From contig NC_052360.1 in NCBI RefSeq assembly GCF_009727055.1, forward strand, positions 67,213,273 through 67,277,272: a stretch of DNA of 64,000 nucleotides. Reading direction: 5' to 3'. Shown here piece after piece: positions 32,763 through 43,479 of this stretch. Made by a program: the position numbers and the translations under genes. This stretch comes from Benincasa hispida (Eukaryota; Streptophyta; Magnoliopsida; Cucurbitales; Cucurbitaceae). The notes below the pieces were generated by a model. It did no database searches. It was not told where the DNA came from and saw nothing but the letters and a program-made list of their open reading frames with translations. Position 1 is the stretch's first letter. Each line of letters starts with the position of its first letter.

Positions 32763-35017
32763 CTAGGGGTAATTTTATTGTTTTACCATGAGACATTAGG
32801 GTTTCTTTTATTGGGAGACTATTAAAGTCTAACCATTAGTTTGTTTGAGGGAGTTCTTGAATTTTGAATTTTTGAAAAGACAATTTTCCTCTGTTTTAAT
32901 GACGGAGATTCATCACCAATCTTTTTGCAATTCTTGATCTAGGGCTGCATGCTTAAACATTCAGGTAAGAATGATCAACTTACTTGTGGAGTGTTCAAAC
33001 CATAAGTAGGGAAGCCGTTCTTCTTGCCTCATAATCTTCGATCAAAAGGTAATTCAAAATCTAATCTTTCCCTTTAGATTGTTGTCAAATTGATTGGGGG
33101 TTTTAGAATTTGATATTGGGGGTTCAACAATTAGTTTCCTAATTTTTTTAAATCCTAAGATTTTTATACCATTTGGTATCAGAGTCTAGACTCTAGATCG
33201 GGTATATTTTTTTTTCTTCAATTAGGGTTCTTGTGTTTTTGTTAGGTCTTTTGATTATGTGAGATGTTGTCAAAAGAAAAGGAGAAAAAGAAAAAAGAAA
33301 AAATTGTGTATTGTGTATTTATGTTCTGTGATTAAATAGAAAAGAAAAAAAAATTGGTAGCTTGTGTTTTTGCCATAGAAAAGGGAAAAAAAAATAGTGG
33401 CTTTGATTTTGCCGAAGATTTGTATGTTCTGCTGAAATGGTGAATTAGAGAGAAAAAAATAAATAAAAAAATTGAATGGCAACCGAATATGTAGAATTGG
33501 AGCGGCTAGATTTTAAAATTGATAGAAGAAAAATAGTTGACCGATTGAAACGATGCTGGGCAAGAAAATTGTAGCAGCTAGGTGAAGAGCGTCGCTGAAA
33601 GTCATAAGGAAATATTAGTTACCGGTGTTAGGCAGTTGGAAATTGAATGTGAAGAAAATAAAATTTGGAATTTGTTGGCATTGCAGACTTCAGAGGGAAG
33701 GAAAATTAGAGCAGTTAGATCAAGCAAGTACGTCAAGTAGGCACGTCAATTATGCACCTGAAATTCATGAGAAAATATTAGTTATCTGAAAACAATATTC
33801 CATCAAAGAAAAATGCGTGTTGAAATTCGAGATAGAGATGCAAAGCTTATAGAGACTATGAGAAGATTTCGCAGAACTACGCAGTTCTATAAGAAAATAT
33901 GTTACAAAAATAATCCAAATAGAACGAAGTTTGATATGCCAAGTCTCAAGGGAATGAACATGCAAACCAAAACACAATCAATCACCTAAAAAAGAAGAAG
34001 AAGATGCAAACTTTCCAAGAGCACAAGAAGAAGAATTAAATAGAGTGGTTTCTGGCGAAGAAGAAATAAGAGCCCATGAGAGTAAAGAGATAAACAATTC
34101 TTAATCAAAATTAGAGAAAGAGACTGAGGAGGCAGAAACACTAATAGAAGAGAATATAACAAAAGAGACACTAGTAGAGGAGAATGTGAAAGAAGAATTT
34201 AACAGTAACGTGCAAAGTAATGAAACCAAAGGAGAGATTGAGAGTACGTGAGGATGAAATTATCTCCTCAAAATCACCCATCTTTGAGTCTATACACAAG
34301 AGAGTTTGTTATCCCCAAGGTGGAGTTAATCTCAGAGTATTATCTAGTTTGGCTTATTTTGACTTTTTGCATGACTTTAAAGCATTGATGAAGGAGCAAT
34401 GGTACCCACATGTAAGGTTCAAAATAAAGACGTTACTTAGAAAAGATTTCTCCAAACTTGTTTATGTACTCTTCAATGGTTGAGAGTTTAAGAATAATCA
34501 AAAGAGAGTTATACCATTACCACCTCATGACTACAAAGTTGCTCTATATGGTGACAACTTATATTGGAGGACGAATCCTTTTAAAGGAGAGGATGATATG
34601 AATCATCTAAGCATCAAATTATTAATTAGTTTTTATTTAATAACTTTAATGTAATTTTAATATTTTATCTTTTTTTATGACATTTAAGTAGGGATAATTT
34701 TATTATTTTACTCTGAGGCATTATGGTTTCTTTTATTGGGAGATAATTTAAAGTCTGGCCATTAGGCTGTTCAAGAGAGTTCTTGAATTTTGAATTTTTG
34801 GAACGATAATTTTCCTTTGTGTTGATGACTGGACATTAATCACCAACCTTTTTCGTAATTCTTGATGTAGGGTTGCAATATTCAGGTAAGGAAGTAGTTC
34901 TTCTTGTTGATAATTTAAATCTAATCATTCCCTTTGGATTGTTGTCAAATTGATTGGGGCTTTAGAATTTGATATTGGGGGTTCAACATCTAAGTATTTT
35001 TCAAATCCTAGGATTTT
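32763..35017 (+). mobile_element. Short gypsy-type LTR element without pol
   Basis: LTR-like copies at about 32763-33168 and 34594-35017 share TTCTTTTATTGGGAG, GAGTTCTTGAATTTTG, TTGATATTGGGGGTTCAAC-like text and CAAATCCTAGGATTTTT. TGGTATCAGAG (33174-33184) follows the first as the primer site. GGAGGACGAATCC then TTAAAGGAGAGGA, at 34566-34593, is a gypsy-style purine tract just before TGATATGA, the start of the second LTR. The first LTR lacks the matching ~90 bp, so its 5' end is truncated. No protease, reverse transcriptase or integrase fits in the 1.4-kb interior. Confidence 0.65.
33960..34660 (+). pseudogene. Broken acidic open frame inside the pol-less gypsy element
   Basis: A Glu/Lys-rich frame starts by about 33988 (KKEEEDANFPRAQEEEL), hits a TAA near 34102, and continues in frame (EKETEEAETLIEEN) to about 34250. 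A shifted frame at 34220-34482 then reads MKPKERLRVREDEIISS and later WYPHVRFKIKTLLRKDF. After a TGA at 34480-34482 it stays open into the purine tract and LTR (PLPPHDYKVALYGDNLY). I do not recognise the protein. It may be a decayed non-gag frame carried by the element or a captured host piece. Confidence 0.4.
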
Positions 35018-35169
35018 TTATATAAAAAATGAATATTTTAAAAATATATGGACCAAAATAAAAAAAAAAACAAAAATATAAGAATTAAAGTAGTATTTGA
35101 ACTAAAATAAATATAAAAATAAAAAATAATTGTTAAAGTTTTATCAATAAAAAAAAAAATCATTTCCTA

Positions 35170-35500
35170 AAATGACGTGATCGAAAGTATTAAAATCTAC
35201 GTGTCAAAAATAAATATATTTGTGTGGTATTTCCTTTTGTTTGTATATTTCTTAATATGAACGCGAATAAGGCCAAACTGCAAAGTACGAAATAACTGCG
35301 CATAGGGAAACTAAATTTGTTCTTATCGTTACACGTGTACGTCTCGCTCCTTATACCTTTGCCACGTGTCATCCACGCGGTCTTCCTACAACTGGTCAAC
35401 GTATTATTTTTGGGAGTTCTTTCATTGGTTGGTTTATATCAAAGCCGCTCTCGGCTCTGTTTCACGTCACGTGAAAACTCATGCTCAAATCACGTGGTGA
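35170..35500. promoter_or_regulatory. Cluster of four perfect CACGTG G-boxes without a gene
   Basis: CACGTG occurs at 35332-35337, 35363-35368 (as CCACGTGTC), 35468-35473 and 35491-35496. ACGTGTC lies near 35199 and TGACGTGA near 35173. ATTGGTTGG (an inverted CCAAT type) is at about 35424. The DNA is less AT-rich than its surroundings and matches no repeat here. G-boxes are bound by bHLH (including PIF) and bZIP factors. I infer a promoter remnant or enhancer; no coding frame follows on either side. Confidence 0.45.
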
Positions 35501-35544
35501 TTTATTCACAAAATTATTCAATGTCATTTTTAAATCGGATTTTA

Positions 35545-35690
35545 TTTAAATATTAAAAAAAAAAATTAAAAATATTTAAAAATATTTATGCTTTATAATA
35601 AAAAATTTTAAAAAATACCAAACACTTTTAGAACTTTTTAATATAAAATATAAATATTTTTGGGATTTTTTATTTATAATAATTTCTTTT
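35545..35690. mobile_element. Fold-back MITE, relative of 20729-20866
   Basis: AAATATTTATGCTTTATAAT pairs with AATATAAAATATAAATATTT across a loop with ACACTTTTAGAACTTTTT, the same layout as at 20.76 kb. The ends are unclear. Confidence 0.5.
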
Positions 35691-36131
35691 TTTAAAATTT
35701 GTTTCATTTATAGTCTCGGTGAAAATATCTATTTTAATTGTTAAAATTTTCATTGGAGGTTTATTTTCATGATTTATTTTAGTCCTAAACTATTTAACAA
35801 TAATTTTTTATTATTATTATTATGCTATTTCTTTAATCTTTTTTTTTTTTTCACCTGTCAATGCTTATCTTTGACCTATATAGCATAAAATCATGCATGC
35901 TCATATTAATACGTTAGTATGAGTATACGGATAGAAAGTTATATCATTAATTTAAAAAAAAAAAAAAAGAGAAAGAAACGAAAGCTAATATGATTAATCT
36001 TTGAAATTAGACTAAAAATTGCCATTTAAAAAATTTAAAGATCTAAAATAAAAAGGAAAAAAAAAATCTCAAGCTCAATTATCAAAATATTTGTAGTTGG
36101 TTAACTTGCAAATGTTAGTTTGAAAAAAAAT
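35691..36131. other. AT-rich spacer
   Basis: No gene or named element. Short A and T runs occur near 35840 and 35955. Confidence 0.6.
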
Positions 36132-36335
36132 AAAAGTTAGAATTTAGTCCTTATGATTTTAAAAGTTAGAATTTAGTTCATATAATTTGATAAAATCTCA
36201 TAAATAGTTTATGTTGTTTGATAAAATCCACATAAAATAGCCCTTACCTTAGGTACTATTTATGAATGTTTAATCCAACCGTAGTGACTAAATTCTAACT
36301 ACAAATCATAGGGACCAAATTTATAATCTAACTTA
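36132..36335. mobile_element. Small MITE with GTTAGAATTTAGTCC ends
   Basis: Left AAAGTTAGAATTTAGTCC is repeated once directly (36165 area) and mirrored on the right (GGACCAAATTTATAATCTAA, and GACTAAATTCTAACT). Non-coding. Confidence 0.5.
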
Positions 36336-36439
36336 AATATTTTTGTGTTCTTTCATTTTCTAGGGAGTTTTGAGCTCCGTACCAGTTTTGTATGATTTTT
36401 GTCAAAAGTCATGAAATTTACTTGTTTTGGTTTGTAATC

Positions 36440-37092
36440 TTTGGAAATAATATTTGAATAAATATTTTCTATATTAATTTGAGATTTATATAGGGAATTT
36501 ACAGAAATACGATGCACGATCCATAAATTAAGGTCTAAATATCTCAACACCCTCCCTCAAACTCGATATGGTAGAGACAACTTGAGTTTGTGAGTGGATA
36601 AATTGAAGCAACTAGATGATCGAAATTAAAGCACAATTTGAATCAAAACACAGTAGATCTGGGCGGAAATGGAAACCCATGAAAACTAGAACACATAGAA
36701 CTTCTAGGCTGCAAACAAGAACTCACGAACTTCTAGATTGGAAAAAGAGACCTATGTAGAGATCTAAAACAAAACCCACAAACTTTTGAGCTGAAAACAG
36801 AGAACTACGAACCCACAAACTTTTGAGTTGAAAACAGGGATCTAAGAATGCCAGATTCGAAAACAGAACAGAACAGAGTTGAAACCCATTAACAAAGTCA
36901 AACCAAAATTAGGCTTGACTGAACCAAACTAAATCTTTGAATCAAGTTTTTTTTTTCCTTGTAACAGAACTGGACCAAACCAATCAAATCAAAATTGAAT
37001 TGTTACACTGAACCAAACCGATTTGAATTAAATAAACCAAAGATTCTTAATTATATGCATAATACATAAATTAAAGTTTAAGTATCTCAACA
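36440..37092 (-). mobile_element. Second TRIM copy, truncated 5' LTR, 5-bp target duplication
   Basis: On the minus strand it begins TGTTGAGATA (37092) and ends TTTCCAAA (36440), matching the ends TGTTGAGATA and TTTCCACA of the TRIM at 23.4 kb. TAATC flanks it on both sides (36435-36439 and 37093-37097). The 3' LTR is 36440-36549, preceded on the minus strand by GAGTTTGAGGGAGGG. The 5' LTR keeps only about 55 bases before joining interior DNA homologous to about 24000-24390. The primer site and the 15-bp array are missing. Confidence 0.8.
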
Positions 37093-37097
37093 TAATC

Positions 37098-37884
37098 GAA
37101 GATTTTGGCATTGGAGATTTGAGATTAGATATCTAGCTAGGGCCAAAACACTGATTTTGAGGTTTGTTTAACAATTATTCATGATTTTTGTGAGGTTTTA
37201 ATAGAATGTTTATGAGTTTTTACTGGTTTGCATGTTTTTTCCCCTTTAGTTTCTAGACAAGTATATTAAGTAGATTAAATTAATGATTTAATCGGACGCT
37301 TGTATGCTTTGTTTGATTATGCTATGTATACTAGAATTATCCGTAATCTACTTTTTAAATAAATGATAAATTTTATTATTAATTCATAATAATATTTGTT
37401 TTTTTAACATTTCATTGGTATTTAAACTAGATAATTTTTTTTATAGAAAAAAATAATTGTTTCTTATTATCGATGTCCAACTATCCACTTTATGGATGTA
37501 TCGTCGCTATATATACATATCAATAAATACTCGGAAAAAAAAACCCTTTTAAAGGGAAAAAAAGCCAAAGAATTGAGAAGAAAAATGAACAAGTATATTA
37601 CATGTTTTTCCATGCAATGATTGCAAATAATAAAAGAAGATGATTGGACTGCCATTCGGTTATTCAGATTTGGTCTTTTATGGACTGTGGGCCTTGAATA
37701 TTGAAAGATTGATTGGGTCAATGCTTGCAATCAAACTTAGGAGACTCCCAACAAGATCTTCAAAGAAAAACAATTGAGGGCCAAACCATGAGATTGAGAG
37801 ATGAGATTTTTAAGTAAAAAGTCTAGTGCTATTTTTTTTTTTGACAGGTTTATCCTTTATTTATTTNTATATATATATATATAT
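37098..37884. other. AT-rich spacer with one undetermined base
   Basis: No gene is seen. Position 37865 is N, beside a (TA)n run (about 37866-37882), so the run length is uncertain in the assembly. Confidence 0.7.
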
Positions 37885-38160
37885 TTCCTATTTTTGAAGC
37901 TCCATTAGTGATAGAGTGAGAAATACACCTGTTAGGGAGAGATAAATACTTTTTTCTTATTTATTTAAATTGGGTTTTATATTTATTTTCTCTATTTTGG
38001 ATGTCCTTTAATGATGAAGAGAGAAATACATTTATTGTGAAGAGAGAAAATATATTTAATATGAATTTTTTTCCCTCATTGTCAATTGGAGAGAGAAAAT
38101 ACATTTAATATAAATTTTTGTCATTTTCATTTGAAAAGAGAAAATGATGGATTAAGTTCA
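37885..38160 (+). repeat. AT-rich dispersed repeat with GAGAGAAAATA blocks
   Basis: Blocks like AAGAGAGAAATACATTTATT and GGAGAGAGAAAATACATTTA recur at 40000-40200 (same strand) and, inverted, at 41880-42060. Confidence 0.65.
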
Positions 38161-38291
38161 AGAATAATGTAATTTTTTAAAGTAATAACAAAAATAGTGT
38201 ATGTAGCAAAACTAAGGTGGAAGAGAAAAGTATTGACAAAATCGTGTACACAATACACAATTATTGTTGTGGCCTCCATGTAGCGTATGAC

Positions 38292-38883
38292 TAGAGATGT
38301 CCACGAGGCGGAGCGGGGTCAAGGATGCCATTCCCCATCCCCGTCTCCACTCCCCATTTCATTCCCCATCCCTGTGAAATTTTCCACGGGGATCGGGGAA
38401 TTTTTTTCCGTTACTTTTTTTTTTTTTTTTGTAAAAAATCAATTAATTTAAATCACTAATGTGAGAAAATTTTAATTAAATAATTAACTTTATCACTGTT
38501 TATTATGGTTAGTTTTATATAACAATTTGAATTTAGAGATAAATTACTCAAATTTTGGCCTAAAAAAGTTAATTAATTTTTTAGTAGAAAGAAAGAAATA
38601 TAAATCAAATTATTTACCTATATAATCTAAATTTAAACATTCAATTTAAACATATTCATTATATTTCCTAAAAAATAATCAAATTTGAAATTTAAATGTA
38701 ATATTTATATAATAATAATAATAACATAACATTAGATAACTATACTAATCGGGGAATTTTTCCCCGTCTCCATCCCCGTTTAGCTCATGGGGAATTTTTT
38801 TCCCCCACTCCCTCCCCCATTCTCCACCCCGTTCGGGGCGAGGCCCTACGGCCCCGTCCCCGTGGGAAAATTGGACATATCTA
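38292..38883. mobile_element. GC-rich hAT-type MITE with exact 8-bp target duplication
   Basis: CGTATGAC stands at 38284-38291 and 38884-38891, exactly 600 bp apart. The ends are TAGAGATGTCC and, on the other strand, TAGATATGTCC. The arms are rich in CCCC/GGGG (ATTCCCCATCCCCGTCTCC on the left, GGCCCCGTCCCCGTGGG on the right) and sit in very AT-rich DNA. Non-coding. Confidence 0.88.
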
Positions 38884-38910
38884 CGTATGACTTGGTCAAT
38901 GAAGACCAAA

Positions 38911-39534
38911 CTCGTGGACGGGGTCCATGATTTTTAATTTTTAATTTTTTAATTATTTTCACAATTTCTCATATTAATAAGTTACCATATAAAAAAAATT
39001 GAAAAAATTTTGAATTAATTAAATGTCGTTAATATTATATTAGTTTCTGTATTAATTGAAATTCGAGTCAAATGTAATATTTGTTTTTAATTCATAATTC
39101 ATGAATTTTCCAAAAAAAATGCATAAGTAGATATTGTAAAAAAAATGCATAAGTAGATATTGTAAAAAAAAATCTCATAAATAGATTTTAAATTTAATTA
39201 GTATATATAATGCCATTAGTGATAGAATATGGAAATCAATATTTTCAAATTCTATGACAAAAAAATTCCTTATCTTTAATAGTCAAACATTTTGTTTAAA
39301 AAAAATGATTAAACATTAATGTCTCTTCAATTTATTTCTTTTTATTCTTTTAAATGATCAAACATTAATGCCCATTCCAAAATGGTCAAACGTCATTCAT
39401 GATTTAGCCTTAAATCTTTACTTGACACGTGACTGTGAAATCGTGGACCCCGTCCACAATTTAACCTTAAATCATGGACCGGGTACACGATTTATCTACT
39501 GAGTTGATACTCGTGGACCCCGTCCACGATTTTA
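38911..39534. repeat. Four ~17-bp palindromes of the CGTGGAC-GTCCACG type
   Basis: CTCGTGGACGGGGTCCATGA at about 38911-38930; ATCGTGGACCCCGTCCACAA at about 39440-39459; an imperfect ATCATGGACCGGGTACACGA at about 39471-39490; CTCGTGGACCCCGTCCACGA at about 39511-39530. Three are clustered at ~30-40 bp spacing. Function unknown. Confidence 0.8.
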
Positions 39535-39639
39535 CAACCATATCTTTGTCAATAAATATTAAAATAACATCATTTTAAAAAAAAAAATCGAAAATGACAT
39601 TTGATATGATTTTATTTCTCATTTCGTTTTTCATATAGA

Positions 39640-39985
39640 TTTTTAATATTATGTAATATATTCCATTATTTGTTTTGAGTATTATGTGATATATCACGTG
39701 CCTATAATATATTCCATCATTTATTTGGAAATGTTCCAACAAATATATGAAATATACTAGTAAATATATTTGGCATATACTTAAATACAACTTTCGTTTC
39801 ATGGCAACTTGTTGGTTTTTCTAGAAATTCATGGTTATTTTTTAAATATACCTTAGAACATTATATATACTAATCAATACACTAAAATAGATAAATATAT
39901 CCATATGCAGTACAATATAGACGACATTATATTTCAACACAAAACATATATATAAGCATATATGACATGAAATATAAATATAAAA
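39640..39985 (+). repeat. AT-rich direct repeat, copy 1
   Basis: It matches 42180-42525 closely: TTGTTTTGAGTATTATGTGA, AACTTGTTGGTTTTTCTAGA, AAAATAGATAAWTRTATCCATATG. Non-coding, with many ATATA steps. Confidence 0.75.
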
Positions 39986-39999
39986 GAGAAATACCCTTT

Positions 40000-40204
40000 A
40001 TTCCATTTAGTTATACTCGTATATATTTTCCCTATTTTCAAAGTTCCCTTAATGATGGAAAGAGAAATATATTTATTATGGAGAAAGGAAATGTTTTTAT
40101 TATGATTTTTTCCATTTTCTATTGGAGAGAGAAAATTCATTTAATATAATTTTTTAAATTTTCATTTGAAGAGAGAAAATGATATTTAATATGATTTTTT
40201 ATAT
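40000..40204 (+). repeat. AT-rich repeat, copy of the 37885-38160 family
   Basis: Shared blocks include GAGAGAAATATATTTATTATG, TTGGAGAGAGAAAATTCATT and CATTTGAAGAGAGAAAATGA. It abuts copy 1 of the direct repeat. Confidence 0.65.
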
Positions 40205-41660
40205 TATGTGATATATTTTATTGTTTATTGGGCTTTCTACATAGAAGACCTTAATTGTAGATCTATATTACACAATTGTCTTCTACACTCCGTTTATTAC
40301 ATAAATAGTCCAACGATAAGACCCTTATCTACTATTTTTAGAAAAAACAAAATTCCAAAAAAAAAAAAAAAAATTCTAGAGTTTTATGTATCTCCCCCAT
40401 CCATGCATAGCCTAGAGTTTTCATGTATTCATGCAACCATTAATTCCTTTTTAAATTTTGTTAAAAAGAAAAAATTGTTTAAATCCCTCATTTTTCTCAG
40501 TTCCCCAAAATTTCTCATGTTTATTCTTCTCTTTCTCTTCTTCTTCCCCATTTTCTTCCTCCTCCTACATTCATGGCTTCCTCAAATTATAGAATCATCT
40601 CCCCTCCTATGAAACTGAAGCGCAAAGGAGGTTGCAAAGCTAGTTGATGCCCGTCAATGAATGGATGAAGTCAAATCTAAGGTTGCAAAGATCCACGATG
40701 GATATGGGTTGATCGACATCGAATCTTGGCTGGGCCACATTAGAACTAGTGGGCGACGCCAGATCTAAGGTTGGAAAACTCCATAGAGAACGAGAGATCT
40801 AGGAAGAGCACAATGAAGTCGAATATGAGGTTGCAGACAGATGAAGGCACATGCAGATGGGTATCCACGATGGATCTTTGATCTGGTCTTTGGATATATA
40901 TGGGTATATTTGAAATAATCCACATCTATCCGGGTTTATTTCAAATAATAAGATGACACGTGCAGATCTAGGCACCACAGGTGGATCTAGTTGAACTCAG
41001 GCGAGGTATTCATGGTGGGAGGTGGTCGCAAACACACACGAACACACAGATAGGCAAATGAGCAGATCTGGTTTAGAAAGCCGTAAGTGTTGGATATAAG
41101 AGACAACATATGATGTTTGGTTTTTTGGAGCTTTTATAATATTTTTAGATATATACTGAGATATATGTACTTCTTCTTCTTCGATTTGTCGGAGCTTTTG
41201 TAGGATATTCAATATATACTGTGATATATGTACTTCTTAGGGTTATTTTTCGATATATACTGTGATACATATCTTCAATTTTTTTTTTTTTATTGAGATT
41301 TCCTATTTTATAATGTATATATTAATATATATTGAACATTAAGTTCATTTGTGATTTACATACTGTGGTAGATAGCTTTGTTTATGTGAAAACCATGAAA
41401 TTTTAAATTGAATTTGAATCGGTCACATTAATTAAGAATTAGTGATTTCTATTAGAGAGCTTCATTTAAATTTACTTAAATGAAATTTAGTCAATCTTAC
41501 TAGTATATTTCATATATTGGTTAGAATATTTGCAAACATCTAAGACAAATGTTCTAACGCATGTTTAAAAATAATCATGAATTTAAACTATGGTATATAT
41601 GAGATAATAACGCAAAATATAAACAAACTAAAAAAATAAGTAATGAGCTATAATAGACAA
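40205..41660. other. Intergenic DNA, no gene recognised
   Basis: Open frames such as 40208-40612 look like chance products of T-rich DNA. A GC-balanced stretch at 40615-40990 is unrecognised. At about 41128-41275, two to three imperfect ~68-bp units share GATATATACTGWGATATATG and GTACTTCTT. Confidence 0.5.
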
Positions 41661-41879
41661 ACTCAAATAAGTGAGACCATCATATAAAAATTGCATTGGA
41701 GTGACATATATATTAGACATCTGGGCAATATATTCCAGGCACATAGTCGATACCTAATTAAAAGTGCATACACATCAAGTATACCAAATAAACAATGGAA
41801 TATATTACATGAAAACAAATTAATACTAAAAAAAACAATGGAATCTATCACATAATATCGAAAATCAAAAGTTAAATGC

Positions 41880-42060
41880 ATTCTCTCTCTGACTAAAAAT
41901 AGAAAAAAATTATATTAAATACATTTTCTCTCTCCAATTGAAAATGAGAAAAAAATCATATTAAATGTATTATCTCTCTCCACAATAAATGTATTATCTC
42001 TCTTCATCATTAAGAGAGCTTTGAAATAGAAAAATATATATATACTAGACATAAAAATAA
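41880..42060 (-). repeat. AT-rich repeat, inverted copy of the 37885-38160 family
   Basis: TTTTCTCTCTCCAATTGAAAA and repeated ATTATCTCTCTYCA are the complement of the blocks at 37.9-38.2 kb. Confidence 0.65.
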
Positions 42061-42179
42061 TAGAAAAGGGTAAATTTGTCCAAAAATAATAGTGAAAGTC
42101 TTTCTAGAAAAATTCAAATTTAAAGACATTTTAAAAATATATGGCCTAAAGAAGATGTTTTATATAAAAGTTTATTGTT

Positions 42180-42525
42180 TGTTTTGAGTATTATGTGATA
42201 TATTGTGTGCATGTAATACATTCTATCGTTTATTTAGAAATGTTCCAATAAATATATGAAATATACTGGTAAATATATTTTGTATATACTCAAATATAAC
42301 TCTGATTTCAAGGTAACTTGTTGGTTTTTCTAGAAAATTCATGGTTATTTTCAAAATATACCTTATAACATTTTATATATTAACCAATATATGAAATATA
42401 AAGATACTAAAATAGATAATTGTATCCATATGACAGTACAATATAAACCACAGTATATTCAGTATATTCCAACACTAAAATATATATAAGTTTACATATC
42501 ATAAAACAAGAAATTTAAATACAAA
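42180..42525 (+). repeat. AT-rich direct repeat, copy 2
   Basis: Second copy of 39640-39985, same orientation, about 2.5 kb away. It ends near AAACAAGAAATTTAAATAC. Confidence 0.75.
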
Positions 42526-42589
42526 ACCATCATTGTTTATATAAAATAAACGGTTATATATGTCACAGTATATATTTACATATTAATCA

Positions 42590-43390
42590 CCCCACCGTGA
42601 CGTCGACCAAATTTGCTCGGCTCGCAGTACCGTCAACTAGATCTGCTTGCTCCACCATGCCGTTGACCGAATCTGCTTGTCCCGTCACCATTCTTTCGCC
42701 CCATGTTGTTGACTCAGCCCATGCCATTCGTGTCGTCCTGTGCCACGCCATCAATTCGCCCCTATACTTGTCGTCTCACATCATCAGATCTGCTCGCCCC
42801 ACGTCGTCCATCTCTCGCTTGAAATTCACATCGTCGGAAAGAGAAAAGAGAGGGAGGGGGAAGAAGAAAAGAAAGGGAGGAAGAAATGGCCGTGATGAAG
42901 GAACTGTGAAGCTCCGTATCGAAAACGAGGATTGTTCTCAATTTTTATTTAACATAGAAAAGAAATTTTACAGAACACAATTATGCAAATTACAGAAAAT
43001 ACAACATGCAAGGAAGAAAGAGAAAAATAAATTAGGGTTTCAAGAAAGACTTTCCCTTGAAGATTCATAGCCTTCACGAAATTCCTTTCTCCAAAAGGAT
43101 CACGAACAATTCATACAATCACGAATACCTAAAGGTGATACCACCAATTGGAGCCTTCTATATTCTCTTTTGTGTAGAGAATCCTCGGAGGTGTGCGCTC
43201 TGAGATTTTGAAAGTGAGGAAAAATTGTTGAGAGGAGAAGAGAAGTTTTTGGGAAATTATAGAGAGATCTCAAAAGTCTAGAGAAACTCCTCTCTGACAA
43301 AAAATATTTCGACAAATGTTATCATATCTACTCACCTCATCGTGCCACTGACCAAATTTGCTTGGCTCGTCCCACCGTGCCTTCGACTGA
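42590..43390. repeat. GC-richer patch flanking an LTR-like insert
   Basis: GACCAAATTTGCTYGGCTCG occurs at about 42605 and again near 43350, with GACTGAATCT or GACCGAATCT phrases near each. The stretch between (about 42905-43314), read on the minus strand, starts TGTCGAAATATTTTTTGTC and ends with GAACAATCC and TTCACA, like a solo copia LTR. I found no target duplication. Confidence 0.35.
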
Positions 43391-43479
43391 ATCTAGGATA
43401 GCTCTAAAAAAGAGCTATATTTTCTTGCTTAATTTTGACTCATTAAGGATATTTTATGTGTTAATTATCTTATTTTGTA

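Larger units (their letters stand above)
32640..35105. mobile_element. MITE split by a nested gypsy-type element
   Basis: The left arm at 32640-32752 (GTTTAAATACTATTTTAATT, TTTTGGTCCCTATA) is mirrored on the other strand at 35024-35105 (reading AAATACTACTTTAATTC and TTTTGGTCCATATA). Between the arms lies an LTR element, so the simplest reading is a MITE interrupted by retrotransposon insertion. Arm similarity also reaches the GGTCC and TTCATTTT segments next to the insertion. Confidence 0.6.

Noticed and set aside
40208..40612. 134-codon plus-strand frame
   Set aside because: Phe/Leu/Ser-rich text from T/C-rich DNA beside AT-rich repeats; no domain or gene structure.
42597..43070. 157-codon plus-strand frame with Ser/Arg-rich text
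   Set aside because: Crosses from a GC-rich repeat into an LTR-like insert, with no domain and no splice or start support.
42905..43314. Possible solo copia LTR on the minus strand
   Set aside because: The style fits, but the ends are uncertain and no target duplication was seen, so it was kept only as part of a low-confidence entry.
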